Source: an uncultured Candidatus Saccharibacteria bacterium (GTDB taxonomy: Bacteria; Patescibacteriota; Saccharimonadia; Saccharimonadales; Saccharimonadaceae). Taken from it: DNA of 60,813 nucleotides. Both the position numbers and the translations under genes were made by a program. The notes beneath the pieces were generated by a model, which made no database searches, was not told where the DNA came from, and was given only the letters and a program-made list of their open reading frames with translations. The first letter of the stretch is position 1, and the number at the start of each line of letters is the position of its first letter. Where the stretch lies: contig CALISG010000016.1 of assembly GCA_938042065.1 (NCBI GenBank), positions 1 through 60,813 of the forward strand, given 5' to 3'. Shown here one piece after another: positions 41,239-49,725 of the stretch.

Positions 41239-41817
41239 TCAGCTTTTCAACGCCATTGTCACCCGCTGCGCCGTCGGTAAGTTAGTGTCAACATTTTCCA
41301 GAGCCTTAGTGGCATCAGCCAAAGTGTAGCCCAGCGCCATCAGCGCTTCTAAAGCTTCGTCAGAAGTATTCAATTCAGCTTGGACCGAAGTGTCCGCTCG
41401 ACCGTAATGCGCTGGCAAGCCAACCTTATCGCTCAGATCAACCACCACCCGCTCGGCAGTTTTTTTGCCAATACCAGCAGCTTTTTGCACAAAAGTACTG
41501 TCAGCGTTGGCAATGGCGTTGCGTACCTGTTCCGCGTCGCCCAGGCTGAGAATCGCTAACGCGGCCTTTGGGCCGACACTCTGCACGGTGATCAGCATTT
41601 CAAATAACTTTTTCGCCGCCAAACTAGAAAAACCGAATAGTTCTTCCGCCTGCTCGCGCACATGGTGGTAGGTATAAAACTTGACGTCTTGATTCAGCAC
41701 TACCGCCTCAAAATCACCAGTCGACACGCTAACTTCGTAACCGACGCCGTGAACGTCAACCACGACGCTGCCCGCGCCAAACTTTTCAGCGATCACACCA
41801 GAAAGATGAGCTATCAT
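41239..41817 (-). CDS. ruvA: Holliday junction DNA helicase subunit RuvA
   Basis: A 192-residue junction-binding protein: N-terminal OB fold ('MIAHLSGVIAEKFGAGSVVV'), helix-hairpin-helix region ('VQSVGPKAALAILS', 'AAGIGKKTAERVVV') and the C-terminal RuvB-contacting domain ('EALMALGYTLADATKALENV'). Complete. It is 6 bp downstream of the penicillin-binding protein, and its 3' end is the one duplicated as a relic at 39289-39350. Confidence 0.97.
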   Translation of the reverse strand: MIAHLSGVIAEKFGAGSVVVDVHGVGYEVSVSTGDFEAVVLNQDVKFYTYHHVREQAEELFGFSSLAAKKLFEMLITVQSVGPKAALAILSLGDAEQVRNAIANADSTFVQKAAGIGKKTAERVVVDLSDKVGLPAHYGRADTSVQAELNTSDEALEALMALGYTLADATKALENVDTNLPTAQRVTMALKS

Positions 41818-41823
41818 AATCAG

Positions 41824-44346
41824 CTATGGCGACGTAGTGTTACCGCCAGGATTATTACTATTATTGCCGCCATTATTGCTACCGCCAGAATCGCCCGAGC
41901 CGCCGCCACTATTATCGTTTCCGCCAGCAGCCACACAATTGCTGGTATCTTTACTGTAGTTCACGCCGTCGATTTTACTTTTATCGACCATAACCACTGA
42001 GCCTGTCTTGAGGTTGCAGGCTGCCACTTTAGCATTTGTGCTTTTACAGTTATCAGTGTCTTTCGAGTATTTTGTCGAGTTAAAGCTAGCTTCGTCGATA
42101 GTTTCAACCTTGCCGGTAGAGAGGTTGCAAACGGTAATCGTCGGCGCCTTACAATTAGCAGTATCTTTTGAATATTTCGTCGAGTCAAACTTGTCATCGT
42201 CGATAGTCTCAACCTTGCCAGTAGAGAGATTACAAACAGACACTTTAGTTGGCTCGGAATTACACGATTCAGTCGGTAGAGCGCCGCTCATAAAGTATTC
42301 ATTATAAGTATTAGCACCGGCTTTCGCCGCCAAGCCGCCCTTGTCCTTACAGACAGCGCGCTGAACGATACCGCTCGGCAGAGTGAATTTAACATCTGGC
42401 TTGCCTGACAATAGTGACGTCATCGTACTCTTCCAAATCGGCCCAGCCATGTCGCTACCACCGCTAATCATAGTAGAGTTATCATTATTGCCAACCCAAA
42501 CACCAACAACGTATTGCGGATTATAGCCAATTGTCCAAGCATCGCGGTTGTCGTTGGTAGTACCAGTTTTAACAGCAACAGTATGATTGCCGTTAACCGT
42601 AATTGACGAACCAAAGATGCGTGCGCGAGTTGTCCTGTCGCTAAGAATATCTGAGATTAGGTAAGCCCCCTGAGCGCTAATAACTTGTTTAGACTTGCCC
42701 TCGTGTTTGTAGATTGTTTTAGCGTATTTATCGTCAATCTGAGTAATTTTAGTAATATCATATTGCTTGCCGCTATTAGCGAAAGCAGTATAAGCATGCA
42801 CCATATCCTGCAAAGATGCCTCGGCCGAACCAAGCGCCAACGATAAGCCGTGATCGCCCTTCTTGATAGAGGAAATACCCATACTGTTAGCAGCTGTTAC
42901 TGAACGAGAAATGCCGTATTTTTGCATAACTTCAACACTCGGGATATTCAATGACCAGTTGAGAGCTTGGCGCACCGTAGCACTACCGCCGCGGCTAGCT
43001 TCATTTTTATCGGCATCGCGCGGCACATAGCCGCCGCCAAAATCCTTAACTTTATCTTGCAAAATAGTCGCTGGCGTAATCACGCCGTCTGCCAATGCTG
43101 CTGCGTAATAAATCGGCTTGAAGCTAGAACCTGGCTGGCGCCTAGTCGTTACCATGTTAACCTTGCCCCATTTTTCATTATTATAATCGGCACTGCCAAC
43201 CAAAGCTCGAACTTCACCAGTCGTTGGATCAACGACAACTCCGCTGGCATTAGAGCCGCCCATTCGGTTAATATGCCTCATTTGCTTGTTAATGTTGTCT
43301 TTGAGGGTATTCTGCATATCAATATCTAGCGTCGTTGTGACTTGATAGCCAGAACGCATAACTTTTTCGTAGCCATCTTTTTCGTAGCCGCCTTTTTTAG
43401 AGCTATATTTATCGCTGAGCTCAGCCACCACCATTTCAGCAAAATGCGGTGCCACGCTATCATTCTGCGTTGACGGCGGCGCGTAGGCCAATTGCTGGGC
43501 TAAAGCCTCTGTTTTTTGCGCTTCGGTGACGTAGCCCTCTTTTACCATTCGACTGAGTACCGTTTTTTGCCGTTCTTTAGCATATTCAGCACTGCCGCTA
43601 ATCGGTGAATAGCTGCTCGGTGCCGGCAATACGCCAACCAGCATAGCGCTTTCTGCCAGAGTTAGTTCTTTCGGTGTTTTATTGAAATAAGTCTTAGCCG
43701 CATCCTCTATACCAAAAGCGTTTTCACCAAAATAGACCGAATTGAGATACATGTCGAGAATCTCGTCTTTAGAATAGTTTTGCTCGACAGCAATCGACAT
43801 GAAGAACTCTTGATATTTACGCATCAAACTATGCTCGTCGCTTAGCAAGGTATTCTTAACCAATTGCTGAGTGATAGTCGAGCCGCCGCCATGCCGCGTC
43901 ACTGCCGCCCTAGCGATACTAAAAAGATTAAATCCGCCATGTTTATAAAAATCCTTGTCCTCGCTCGCCAGCAAAGCATTCTTCATATGATCAGATATCT
44001 GATCGAGTTTCACGATATTGCGTTTCTCAGCCCGACCAATACTATAAAAAGTCTTACCATTTCTGTCTTTTAGAACGATTCCGGTATTATTACGGTTCAT
44101 CAAACGTTCAACGTCGCGGATATCATTAGCCAGCATGATGTATGTTACCACCGGTATGATAATCATGATCGCTAGAATAGGACCGCCAACAACGGCGACT
44201 TTCTGCTTGCGCGACAATCCTTGCCACCAAGCGACAAATTTACCGAACTTACCCGTCGGCTGGCGATGAACCTTACGAACTGGAGATTTCTTACGACCTA
44301 TGTTAGCGTAGCGCGATAAACGCGGCGGTTGCTTTTGTATCTGCAT
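41824..44346 (-). CDS. Class A penicillin-binding protein (transglycosylase/transpeptidase)
   Basis: A bifunctional enzyme of about 840 residues that polymerises and crosslinks peptidoglycan. One membrane helix near residue 55-75, then the GT51 domain ('ALLASEDKDFYKHGGFN', 'GGSTITQQLVKN', 'KYQEFFMSIAVEQNYSKDEIL'), and the transpeptidase domain with 'PGSSFKPI' (SxxK), 'SLN' and 'KTGTTNDNRD' (KTG). The C-terminus carries three copies of a Cys-containing 38-residue repeat and a Ser/Gly/Asn-rich tail, which is unusual. ATG 44346 is chosen over the GTG one codon earlier because a TATAAT box lies 8 nt before it. Precedes ruvA, follows ruvC. Confidence 0.93.
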   Translation of the reverse strand: MQIQKQPPRLSRYANIGRKKSPVRKVHRQPTGKFGKFVAWWQGLSRKQKVAVVGGPILAIMIIIPVVTYIMLANDIRDVERLMNRNNTGIVLKDRNGKTFYSIGRAEKRNIVKLDQISDHMKNALLASEDKDFYKHGGFNLFSIARAAVTRHGGGSTITQQLVKNTLLSDEHSLMRKYQEFFMSIAVEQNYSKDEILDMYLNSVYFGENAFGIEDAAKTYFNKTPKELTLAESAMLVGVLPAPSSYSPISGSAEYAKERQKTVLSRMVKEGYVTEAQKTEALAQQLAYAPPSTQNDSVAPHFAEMVVAELSDKYSSKKGGYEKDGYEKVMRSGYQVTTTLDIDMQNTLKDNINKQMRHINRMGGSNASGVVVDPTTGEVRALVGSADYNNEKWGKVNMVTTRRQPGSSFKPIYYAAALADGVITPATILQDKVKDFGGGYVPRDADKNEASRGGSATVRQALNWSLNIPSVEVMQKYGISRSVTAANSMGISSIKKGDHGLSLALGSAEASLQDMVHAYTAFANSGKQYDITKITQIDDKYAKTIYKHEGKSKQVISAQGAYLISDILSDRTTRARIFGSSITVNGNHTVAVKTGTTNDNRDAWTIGYNPQYVVGVWVGNNDNSTMISGGSDMAGPIWKSTMTSLLSGKPDVKFTLPSGIVQRAVCKDKGGLAAKAGANTYNEYFMSGALPTESCNSEPTKVSVCNLSTGKVETIDDDKFDSTKYSKDTANCKAPTITVCNLSTGKVETIDEASFNSTKYSKDTDNCKSTNAKVAACNLKTGSVVMVDKSKIDGVNYSKDTSNCVAAGGNDNSGGGSGDSGGSNNGGNNSNNPGGNTTSP
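41934..42245 (-). repeat. Three C-terminal cysteine repeats in the penicillin-binding protein
   Basis: The unit begins 'VCNLSTGKVETIDD', continues with 'FDSTKYSKDTANCK' and recurs three times (period about 38 residues, 114 bp). Each unit has two Cys, about 30 residues apart. Confidence 0.75.
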
Positions 44347-44354
44347 CACCTACC

Positions 44355-44360
44355 ATTATA
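44355..44360 (-). promoter_or_regulatory. -10 box before the penicillin-binding protein
   Basis: TATAAT on the minus strand, 8 nt before ATG 44346, inside the short gap after ruvC; the intervening GGTAGGTG may act as a weak ribosome site. Confidence 0.5.
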
Positions 44361-44365
44361 TCACC

Positions 44366-44845
44366 TTACGCTTCAATACGGCTCATAAACGCATGCGTTA
44401 AAGCTGCCGCCAATGCATCAGCGCAATCATCAGGCTTCGGCACCTCTTGCAACCCTAGCTGAATACGCACCATTTCTTGAATTTGCGGCTTTTTGGCGGC
44501 ACCATAACCAGTGATTGATTTTTTGATTTCATTCGGCGTATATTCGTGAATTGGCAATTTCGCTTGGCGACCTGTCAATATTGCTACGCCGCGCGCCTCG
44601 GCAACACTGATTGCTGTCGTAATATTCTTGGTAAAAAACAGTTTCTCAACCGACATAACATCCGGCTGCGTCTCTTTAATAATATCGGTTAATCCTGAGT
44701 AGATCTCTTCAAGGCGATCTGGCAATGGCGTGTGTGCTGGCGTAGTGATCACTCCAGCCGTAACCAGCCTCATTCTACCGCCGTTGACATCAATTACGCC
44801 AAATCCGAGAATACCTGTACCAGGGTCAATTCCGATAATTCGCAT
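44366..44845 (-). CDS. ruvC: Holliday junction resolvase RuvC
   Basis: A 159-residue RNase H-fold endonuclease. Acidic catalytic residues: Asp in 'IIGIDPGTGILGFG', Glu in 'VEKLFFTKN', and the two Asp in 'KPDDCADALAAALTH'. The start at ATG 44845 gives the classical MRIIGID N-terminus; a GTG at 44860 would add five residues and overlap the preceding stop codon (GTGA). Together with ruvA and ruvB the full resolvasome is encoded here, though scattered. Confidence 0.95.
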   Translation of the reverse strand: MRIIGIDPGTGILGFGVIDVNGGRMRLVTAGVITTPAHTPLPDRLEEIYSGLTDIIKETQPDVMSVEKLFFTKNITTAISVAEARGVAILTGRQAKLPIHEYTPNEIKKSITGYGAAKKPQIQEMVRIQLGLQEVPKPDDCADALAAALTHAFMSRIEA

Positions 44846-44856
44846 GCTGGTATGGA

Positions 44857-46698
44857 TCACTTCCTGCCAAATCGAATAGCTTTTCTCAAGCCGCGCTTAA
44901 TTTCAACGCGCCATTCCCAGACACCATAACTAACACCCGCCAAGGCCAGTCCGCCAATTGTCCACCACACTGCTGGATTAGTTTGCTGGACTGTTACTGG
45001 CTGCACTGGATAAGCCGCTAATGTATTATTAGCTTTCTTGATTTTGCGGCAGCGGCCAGTTGAAGGATTGCGTTCCCAGCCTTCTTTGCACGGTTTGGGT
45101 AGATCGTCAACAGAAGCAATCTTCTTGCAGCGGCCAGTTTCTGGGTTACGGAATTGACCCTCTTTACACGGCTTCAGAACGGCTGCAGCCGCCTTGGCAA
45201 TTGAGCGACAACGCCCAGTTTCCTCGCTGCGATATTGACCTTCTTTGCAAGGTTTCAAGACAACGGTTTTTTTCTTGTTCTGAACAATATTGCGGCAGCG
45301 GCCAGTCTCTTCGCTGCGATACCGATCATCGCGGCATGGTTTCAATATTTTTATTTTTGGTTTAGTCGACAACGCTTTCAGGCTACCCTTACCATAATTA
45401 AGTTTAGGCGTAAAATCATTGCCCTCGCTACCTGGACTCGGCGTCGCCCAGCGCCAAGTCGTAGTTTTAGCATCATACGCCCAAGATCGCCCTTTGTTAC
45501 TAACACTATCGGCTTTCTCATACGGTATCACGCCGTTCTTATAGGTAATTAACCCGTTGGCATCTTGCAAACACACTGTTCCAGATGCCTTGTTAAGATG
45601 CAGCGCCTTCCCCGATATAAGAAAGATTTTACCCGGCAGAACTGCGCCTGATAGCTTCGAAAGGCTATCAGTAGAATCTAATTCCGCTTGGTTGCCGCTA
45701 CGCAAGCGGTAGAGTGATAAGTCTATTGGGCTTTGACCAACATTTTTAACCTTGATGTAGCTATAGCAGGCAAGGTTCGGGTCAGCCGTAGCACAATCTG
45801 CTGGATTCGGTAAAATCTCTAGAATCTGTAAGGTTGGTGTCGGCGGCAAACGGTACAAATCACTTGATATCATATTGCCAGTCGCTCGTTTACGAAAATC
45901 AGTTTTAAAGATGCCAGTTCGATAAGACGCACTCCAGCCTTTACGCTCCCAAATATCATTCTGATATTTGCCGAGATCAGTGTTGTTAATTCGAACTGCC
46001 TCAATCAGCTGGCCAGCTTGATAAACATTTATCTCTTTGTCATACAAAGCATCGCTATTTGGAGTTGGACAGCCCGCTAAAGGCAATGCATCATCCGCAT
46101 GCGACAAGTTCGAGCTGTACAGCGTTAAATAACTCTTCGGCCGCAGATAATCTCGCAATTTAGCATTACAAACAAAATCAGCTTCCGCTGTTGCGTAACG
46201 TAGTTCTAGCGACATCTGTCCTAGATCGAAAAATTTATCACTAGTATTGTAAAGTTCTATCGCCGCATAGCCGTATTTTGGATCAGTTTTAAACGCCGAG
46301 ACTACAACATCATTTTTTGCTAACAACGGTGACGGCAATGTTGTTGTTTTATCTACAGTTTCGTTGGCATTAATAGGGTTTGACGAGACCGACGGCGGGA
46401 TTTCAGCAGGCTTGGCAGCAGTTTTGTTTTCAGCAGTCTGCCGCGGGAGTGTCTTCCCATCGTTCGCAGCTGGCAGTGAATTAGAATTTTCTTTATTAAT
46501 TAGCGGCTCATTAGACTTACCGAGTTTTTCCTCTTGTTTAGCGGTTGGTAAATTCTCGCTATTATTTTCGCTTGCAATGCTTAGCGTGTTATCCGGCGAA
46601 ACAGCCGCCGTCGATACAGCATCTGCCGCTGCCAACCCCGAAAATACTGGCTGAAGAGTTATAGTTGCTATCAAAATGACGAGTTTTAGACATCGCAT
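44857..46698 (-). CDS. Secreted lamin-tail-domain protein with C-terminal Cys repeats and membrane anchor
   Basis: About 613 residues. Signal peptide ('LKLVILIATITLQPVFSGLA'), a Ser/Lys/Asn-rich linker, then two lamin-tail-like beta domains ('YAAIELYNTSDKFFDLGQMS' and 'YSYIKVKNVGQSPIDLSLYR'), four copies of a short motif of the form PC-x-x-G-x-x-R-x-x-x-T-G-R-C, and a C-terminal membrane helix with a basic tail ('RGLRKAIRFGRK'). Lamin-tail domains bind nucleic acid or protein; it is probably surface exposed. ATG 46698 follows AGGAGG and is preferred over a TTG at 46713. Its stop overlaps the ruvC region by a few bases. Confidence 0.82.
   Translation of the reverse strand: MRCLKLVILIATITLQPVFSGLAAADAVSTAAVSPDNTLSIASENNSENLPTAKQEEKLGKSNEPLINKENSNSLPAANDGKTLPRQTAENKTAAKPAEIPPSVSSNPINANETVDKTTTLPSPLLAKNDVVVSAFKTDPKYGYAAIELYNTSDKFFDLGQMSLELRYATAEADFVCNAKLRDYLRPKSYLTLYSSNLSHADDALPLAGCPTPNSDALYDKEINVYQAGQLIEAVRINNTDLGKYQNDIWERKGWSASYRTGIFKTDFRKRATGNMISSDLYRLPPTPTLQILEILPNPADCATADPNLACYSYIKVKNVGQSPIDLSLYRLRSGNQAELDSTDSLSKLSGAVLPGKIFLISGKALHLNKASGTVCLQDANGLITYKNGVIPYEKADSVSNKGRSWAYDAKTTTWRWATPSPGSEGNDFTPKLNYGKGSLKALSTKPKIKILKPCRDDRYRSEETGRCRNIVQNKKKTVVLKPCKEGQYRSEETGRCRSIAKAAAAVLKPCKEGQFRNPETGRCKKIASVDDLPKPCKEGWERNPSTGRCRKIKKANNTLAAYPVQPVTVQQTNPAVWWTIGGLALAGVSYGVWEWRVEIKRGLRKAIRFGRK
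45036..45350 (-). repeat. Four coding repeats of the PC...TGRC motif
   Basis: The unit 'LKPCKEGQYRSEETGRCR' occurs four times with small changes (DDRY, GQYR, GQFR, GWER), spaced by 22-30 residues. Each copy contains two Cys eleven or so residues apart, which would form one disulfide per unit outside the cell. Confidence 0.8.
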
Positions 46699-46766
46699 CA
46701 GGCCTCCTAGCAATTATAAATACCATGTATACTTATAATCTACATGAAGGTAAGCTTAAAAGTCAA

Positions 46767-47492
46767 CTAATCGTTAATATCAGCAGTAATATCGGCATTC
46801 GTATAAACGTTTACTACATCATCAAGATCGTCGAGCGCGTCAATAATTTTTATTACTTTGCGAGCGGTTTCAGCATCGCTGATAGGCACGTCATTTTTGG
46901 CAATGTATTGCAACTCGGCTTCCTCGATGGTCATACCTGCATCGAGCAACGCCTTACGAACGCTCGCTAAATCTTTCATGCCAGTATAGACAATTAGTTT
47001 ACCATCAGCCTCAACGGCATCTTCGGCGCCAGCGTCAAGTACTTGCAACAATGCTTCTTCGCCGCTTGCTGCCACCCGAATAACCCCTTTGCGGTCAAAT
47101 TGAAACATCACGCTGCCAGCATCAGCCATTGAACCGCCGTTTTTAGTTAAAGCCAATTTCACCTCTGGCAAAGTTCGATTACGGTTATCAGTGGCTGTTT
47201 CAATGATAATCCCTACGCCGCCAGGACCATAACCTTCGTAAGTAATTTCTTCTAGCGCTGCTGAATTTTTGTCGGCAACCCGGTCGATCGCCCGCTGAAT
47301 ATTAGCAGCTGGCATATTTGCCGCCTTAGCTTTTTCGATAGCCATCGCTAGACTAGAGTTTATTGTGGGGTCAGTGCCAGCCCGCGCTGCGATAGCGATC
47401 TGGTTGCCAATTTTAGTGAAAATCGCACCGCGTTTAGCATCAACAACAGCTTTTTGACGATGTGTTGTCGCCCATTTACTATGTCCTGACAT
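46767..47492 (-). CDS. yebC: YebC/PmpR family protein (TACO1-like)
   Basis: A 241-residue protein with the characteristic start 'MSGHSKWATTHRQKAVVDAK', the internal 'EITYEGYGPGGVGIIIETAT' and 'NKN-GGSMADAGSVMFQFDRKG', and a C-terminal ferredoxin-like domain. Historically annotated as a transcriptional regulator; recent work links this family to relief of ribosome stalling at proline stretches. Start follows a GAGGAG ribosome site. Full length. Confidence 0.95.
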   Translation of the reverse strand: MSGHSKWATTHRQKAVVDAKRGAIFTKIGNQIAIAARAGTDPTINSSLAMAIEKAKAANMPAANIQRAIDRVADKNSAALEEITYEGYGPGGVGIIIETATDNRNRTLPEVKLALTKNGGSMADAGSVMFQFDRKGVIRVAASGEEALLQVLDAGAEDAVEADGKLIVYTGMKDLASVRKALLDAGMTIEEAELQYIAKNDVPISDAETARKVIKIIDALDDLDDVVNVYTNADITADIND

Positions 47493-47551
47493 GACTACTC
47501 CTCGTTAGTTTATTGATAAATGCTTACTTATATAATAGCAAATGAGCCCTG

Positions 47552-48991
47552 TTATGTCACTATTGAAGCGTCGCGCAGTCGATAGCCGCTACGCCATTTC
47601 ATGAACCACACTGCCGCAATTATCAAACCGTACCATAGCGCCGCTATCCACCACGGTACTTGCAGCTCAACTGCAGCCCAAGATTGCTCGGCACACCAAT
47701 TCACTACTGCAATCATCGCATCGAGCATCATCTGCGCTGGCCAGCCAATGACGTGCGCTATCGCTGGAACAATCAATCCGCTAACGCCACCTATTGATGT
47801 TAGCAACATCGCCAACGGTATAAACGGACCAACCAGGATATTCGCCAACAACGAAATTACACTCAACTGTCCAAAGGCTGCCATGATAATCGGCGCAGTT
47901 ACCAGCTGTGCCGCTAATGTCTCTAGCAGAATTTGAATGATAGCTGGGACTTTATCAGCCGAGAAGAAATAAGCCGTCAACACTGGCGCCACAATAATTA
48001 CGCCAGCAAACGCCGCAAAACTTAGCATCCAACCCATGTCGCCCCAAGCATAACTTGGATTACACAATACCGTTATTGCCGATACTAGCCCCAGCAAAAC
48101 AACTGGATGAAACTTTCGGCCGACATACCATGCTAACAAGCTTAATCCAGTAACAAGCCCAGCGCGCACCATGCTCGGGCTAGCGCCAGTCATACCGATA
48201 AAACCCAGCACCAAGCTACAGCTAACTAGTGTCGCTAAATATTTTGATATTTTTGCGAATAGCCGCCGCGCCAAACGTACCAGAATTGTTAAATTGTAGC
48301 CGCTCGCTACAATGATATGGGTCAGACCAGCAATCTTCAAAGCCTCCAGTAGATCATCTGGCAGCATACTTTTCTTACCCAATAAAAAGCCAATCCCTAG
48401 GCTAGCTCCTGGATCATCAACCGCTTTATGTACGCCATCAGCAAAAGTATCGCGCAGCTCTAGGGCTGGATCGCCGCCAGCTGTTCGCTTGACACTATCA
48501 AGTTTCGCCCTTGCTAATACTGCCGCGAAATTGCCAAAACCCGGCTTCAATACACCGCGCAAAGCAAGTCCATCACCACGTTTAATTGCTGGATTACCGC
48601 GCAGCGACAACCAAATTTGACCAGGTAAAGATGTCTCGCCCATTTTGATATAAGTTATTTGCAGTCTAGTGCTACCAGCTACGTTATCTGCGTCATCCCG
48701 CACTATACCAGTTAATCGCACCGACTGGCCATACAACGGTTTATATAACTGTAACTGCACTTGATCGCTAGAGCCGCGAGCCAGTCCGATTAACAACCCC
48801 GCACCTAGCGTTAAAATTAACAAAATCCGTCGCCGCTGCCAAAAAGCTAAACTAATCAGCGGGATGGACGCAATAATTAGCCACCAGCTAACCCCGCTCC
48901 ACCATTGTGCCAATACCACGCCGCTAACTAGCCCGTAGCATAAAGCGGCAATATGCCACATTGGATGAAGCCGCTCGCCCAACCATCTCAT
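47552..48991 (-). CDS. comEC: ComEC/Rec2-type DNA uptake channel, without a nuclease domain
   Basis: A 479-residue membrane protein with a DUF4131-like N-terminus followed by the Competence domain: 'FLLGKKSMLPDDLLEALKIAGLTHIIVASG', whose pieces 'LLGKKSMLP' and 'GLTHIIVASGYNL' are diagnostic, and about 9 more membrane segments. The metallo-beta-lactamase-type C-terminal domain found in longer ComEC is absent. In the family this is the channel that brings single-stranded DNA into the cytoplasm, feeding RecA. A TACTAT box 6 nt before the ATG suggests a leaderless start. Confidence 0.92.
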   Translation of the reverse strand: MRWLGERLHPMWHIAALCYGLVSGVVLAQWWSGVSWWLIIASIPLISLAFWQRRRILLILTLGAGLLIGLARGSSDQVQLQLYKPLYGQSVRLTGIVRDDADNVAGSTRLQITYIKMGETSLPGQIWLSLRGNPAIKRGDGLALRGVLKPGFGNFAAVLARAKLDSVKRTAGGDPALELRDTFADGVHKAVDDPGASLGIGFLLGKKSMLPDDLLEALKIAGLTHIIVASGYNLTILVRLARRLFAKISKYLATLVSCSLVLGFIGMTGASPSMVRAGLVTGLSLLAWYVGRKFHPVVLLGLVSAITVLCNPSYAWGDMGWMLSFAAFAGVIIVAPVLTAYFFSADKVPAIIQILLETLAAQLVTAPIIMAAFGQLSVISLLANILVGPFIPLAMLLTSIGGVSGLIVPAIAHVIGWPAQMMLDAMIAVVNWCAEQSWAAVELQVPWWIAALWYGLIIAAVWFMKWRSGYRLRDASIVT

Positions 48992-49050
48992 ATTTCGATA
49001 GTAGCATAGCTTGACACGTCTCGCCGCAAACTGTATAGTAAGATTTACTC

Positions 49051-49127
49051 GGGCCCATAGCTCAGCTGGTTAGAGCACCTGCCTTTTAAGCAGGGTGTCG
49101 TGAGTTCAAGCCTCACTGGGCCCTCCA
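49051..49127 (+). tRNA. tRNA-Lys (TTT)
   Basis: Acceptor GGGCCCA/TGGGCCC, D arm GCTC/GAGC, anticodon arm CCTGC-CTTTTAA-GCAGG giving UUU, T arm GTGAG-TTCAAGC-CTCAC, and encoded CCA. A terminator follows 14 bp later. Confidence 0.95.
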
Positions 49128-49140
49128 TTTCAAGAATAAG

Positions 49141-49176
49141 AAGACCTTTTCAGTGTGAAGGTCTTTTATTTTTTTA
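49141..49176 (+). terminator. Terminator after tRNA-Lys
   Basis: Stem aagacctt / aaggtctt, 9-base loop, followed by ttatttttttaa. Confidence 0.75.
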
Positions 49177-49183
49177 ACCGTCT

Positions 49184-49672
49184 TTATTCTTTGCTCTTCT
49201 TTTTCGATTCGTTGCGCCGCACATGAGTTTGCAACACATCAATTATCGACAGCACCAGGCACACCGTCACGATAATGGCATAAGACGCATTAATACGGCT
49301 GACGATTTGCTTGCCGAACTCATCAACCACTAGCGCATTTTCTAGCGGCTCAAACATTAATACCACAGCTAACACTGCAAATATCACTGACCCGCCTATT
49401 CGCTGAAATTTATTACTAGCCGCCGGCCCGCTGAATAGTAATATCAGTGAAGGCGCTAGAGTTAATATCACCGCCACCACATCTACTAACGGCGGACTGA
49501 TAATGACAATACCAAGATTTGCGACATACGGGGTTGCTTGACTACTCCACAGGTCAGATAGAATAGAGCCAGCCGCTAAAGCAAGCGTCAATACGCCGAA
49601 TCGCCGGCGCGTCATATATGCCAACAAAAACAACACACCAAAGACTATTGCTAGAACGATAGTAAAAGTCAT
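49184..49672 (-). CDS. Hypothetical four-TM membrane protein
   Basis: A 162-residue protein with about four hydrophobic helices (roughly 3-22, 27-42, 50-80 and 128-150) and a charged C-terminus ('RRNESKKKSKE'). The N-terminal pair and a third segment with 'GSVIFAVLAVVLMFEP' resemble CvpA-like or colicin-uptake proteins only loosely. Not recognised. A TAAAAT box 6 nt before the ATG suggests a leaderless transcript. It is next to dnaJ, same strand, 53 bp apart. Confidence 0.7.
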   Translation of the reverse strand: MTFTIVLAIVFGVLFLLAYMTRRRFGVLTLALAAGSILSDLWSSQATPYVANLGIVIISPPLVDVVAVILTLAPSLILLFSGPAASNKFQRIGGSVIFAVLAVVLMFEPLENALVVDEFGKQIVSRINASYAIIVTVCLVLSIIDVLQTHVRRNESKKKSKE

Positions 49673-49725
49673 GCTTTTATTTTATCATGTCGTCTATGTA
49701 CGATGGCAAGTTAAAAGCCTGTGTC

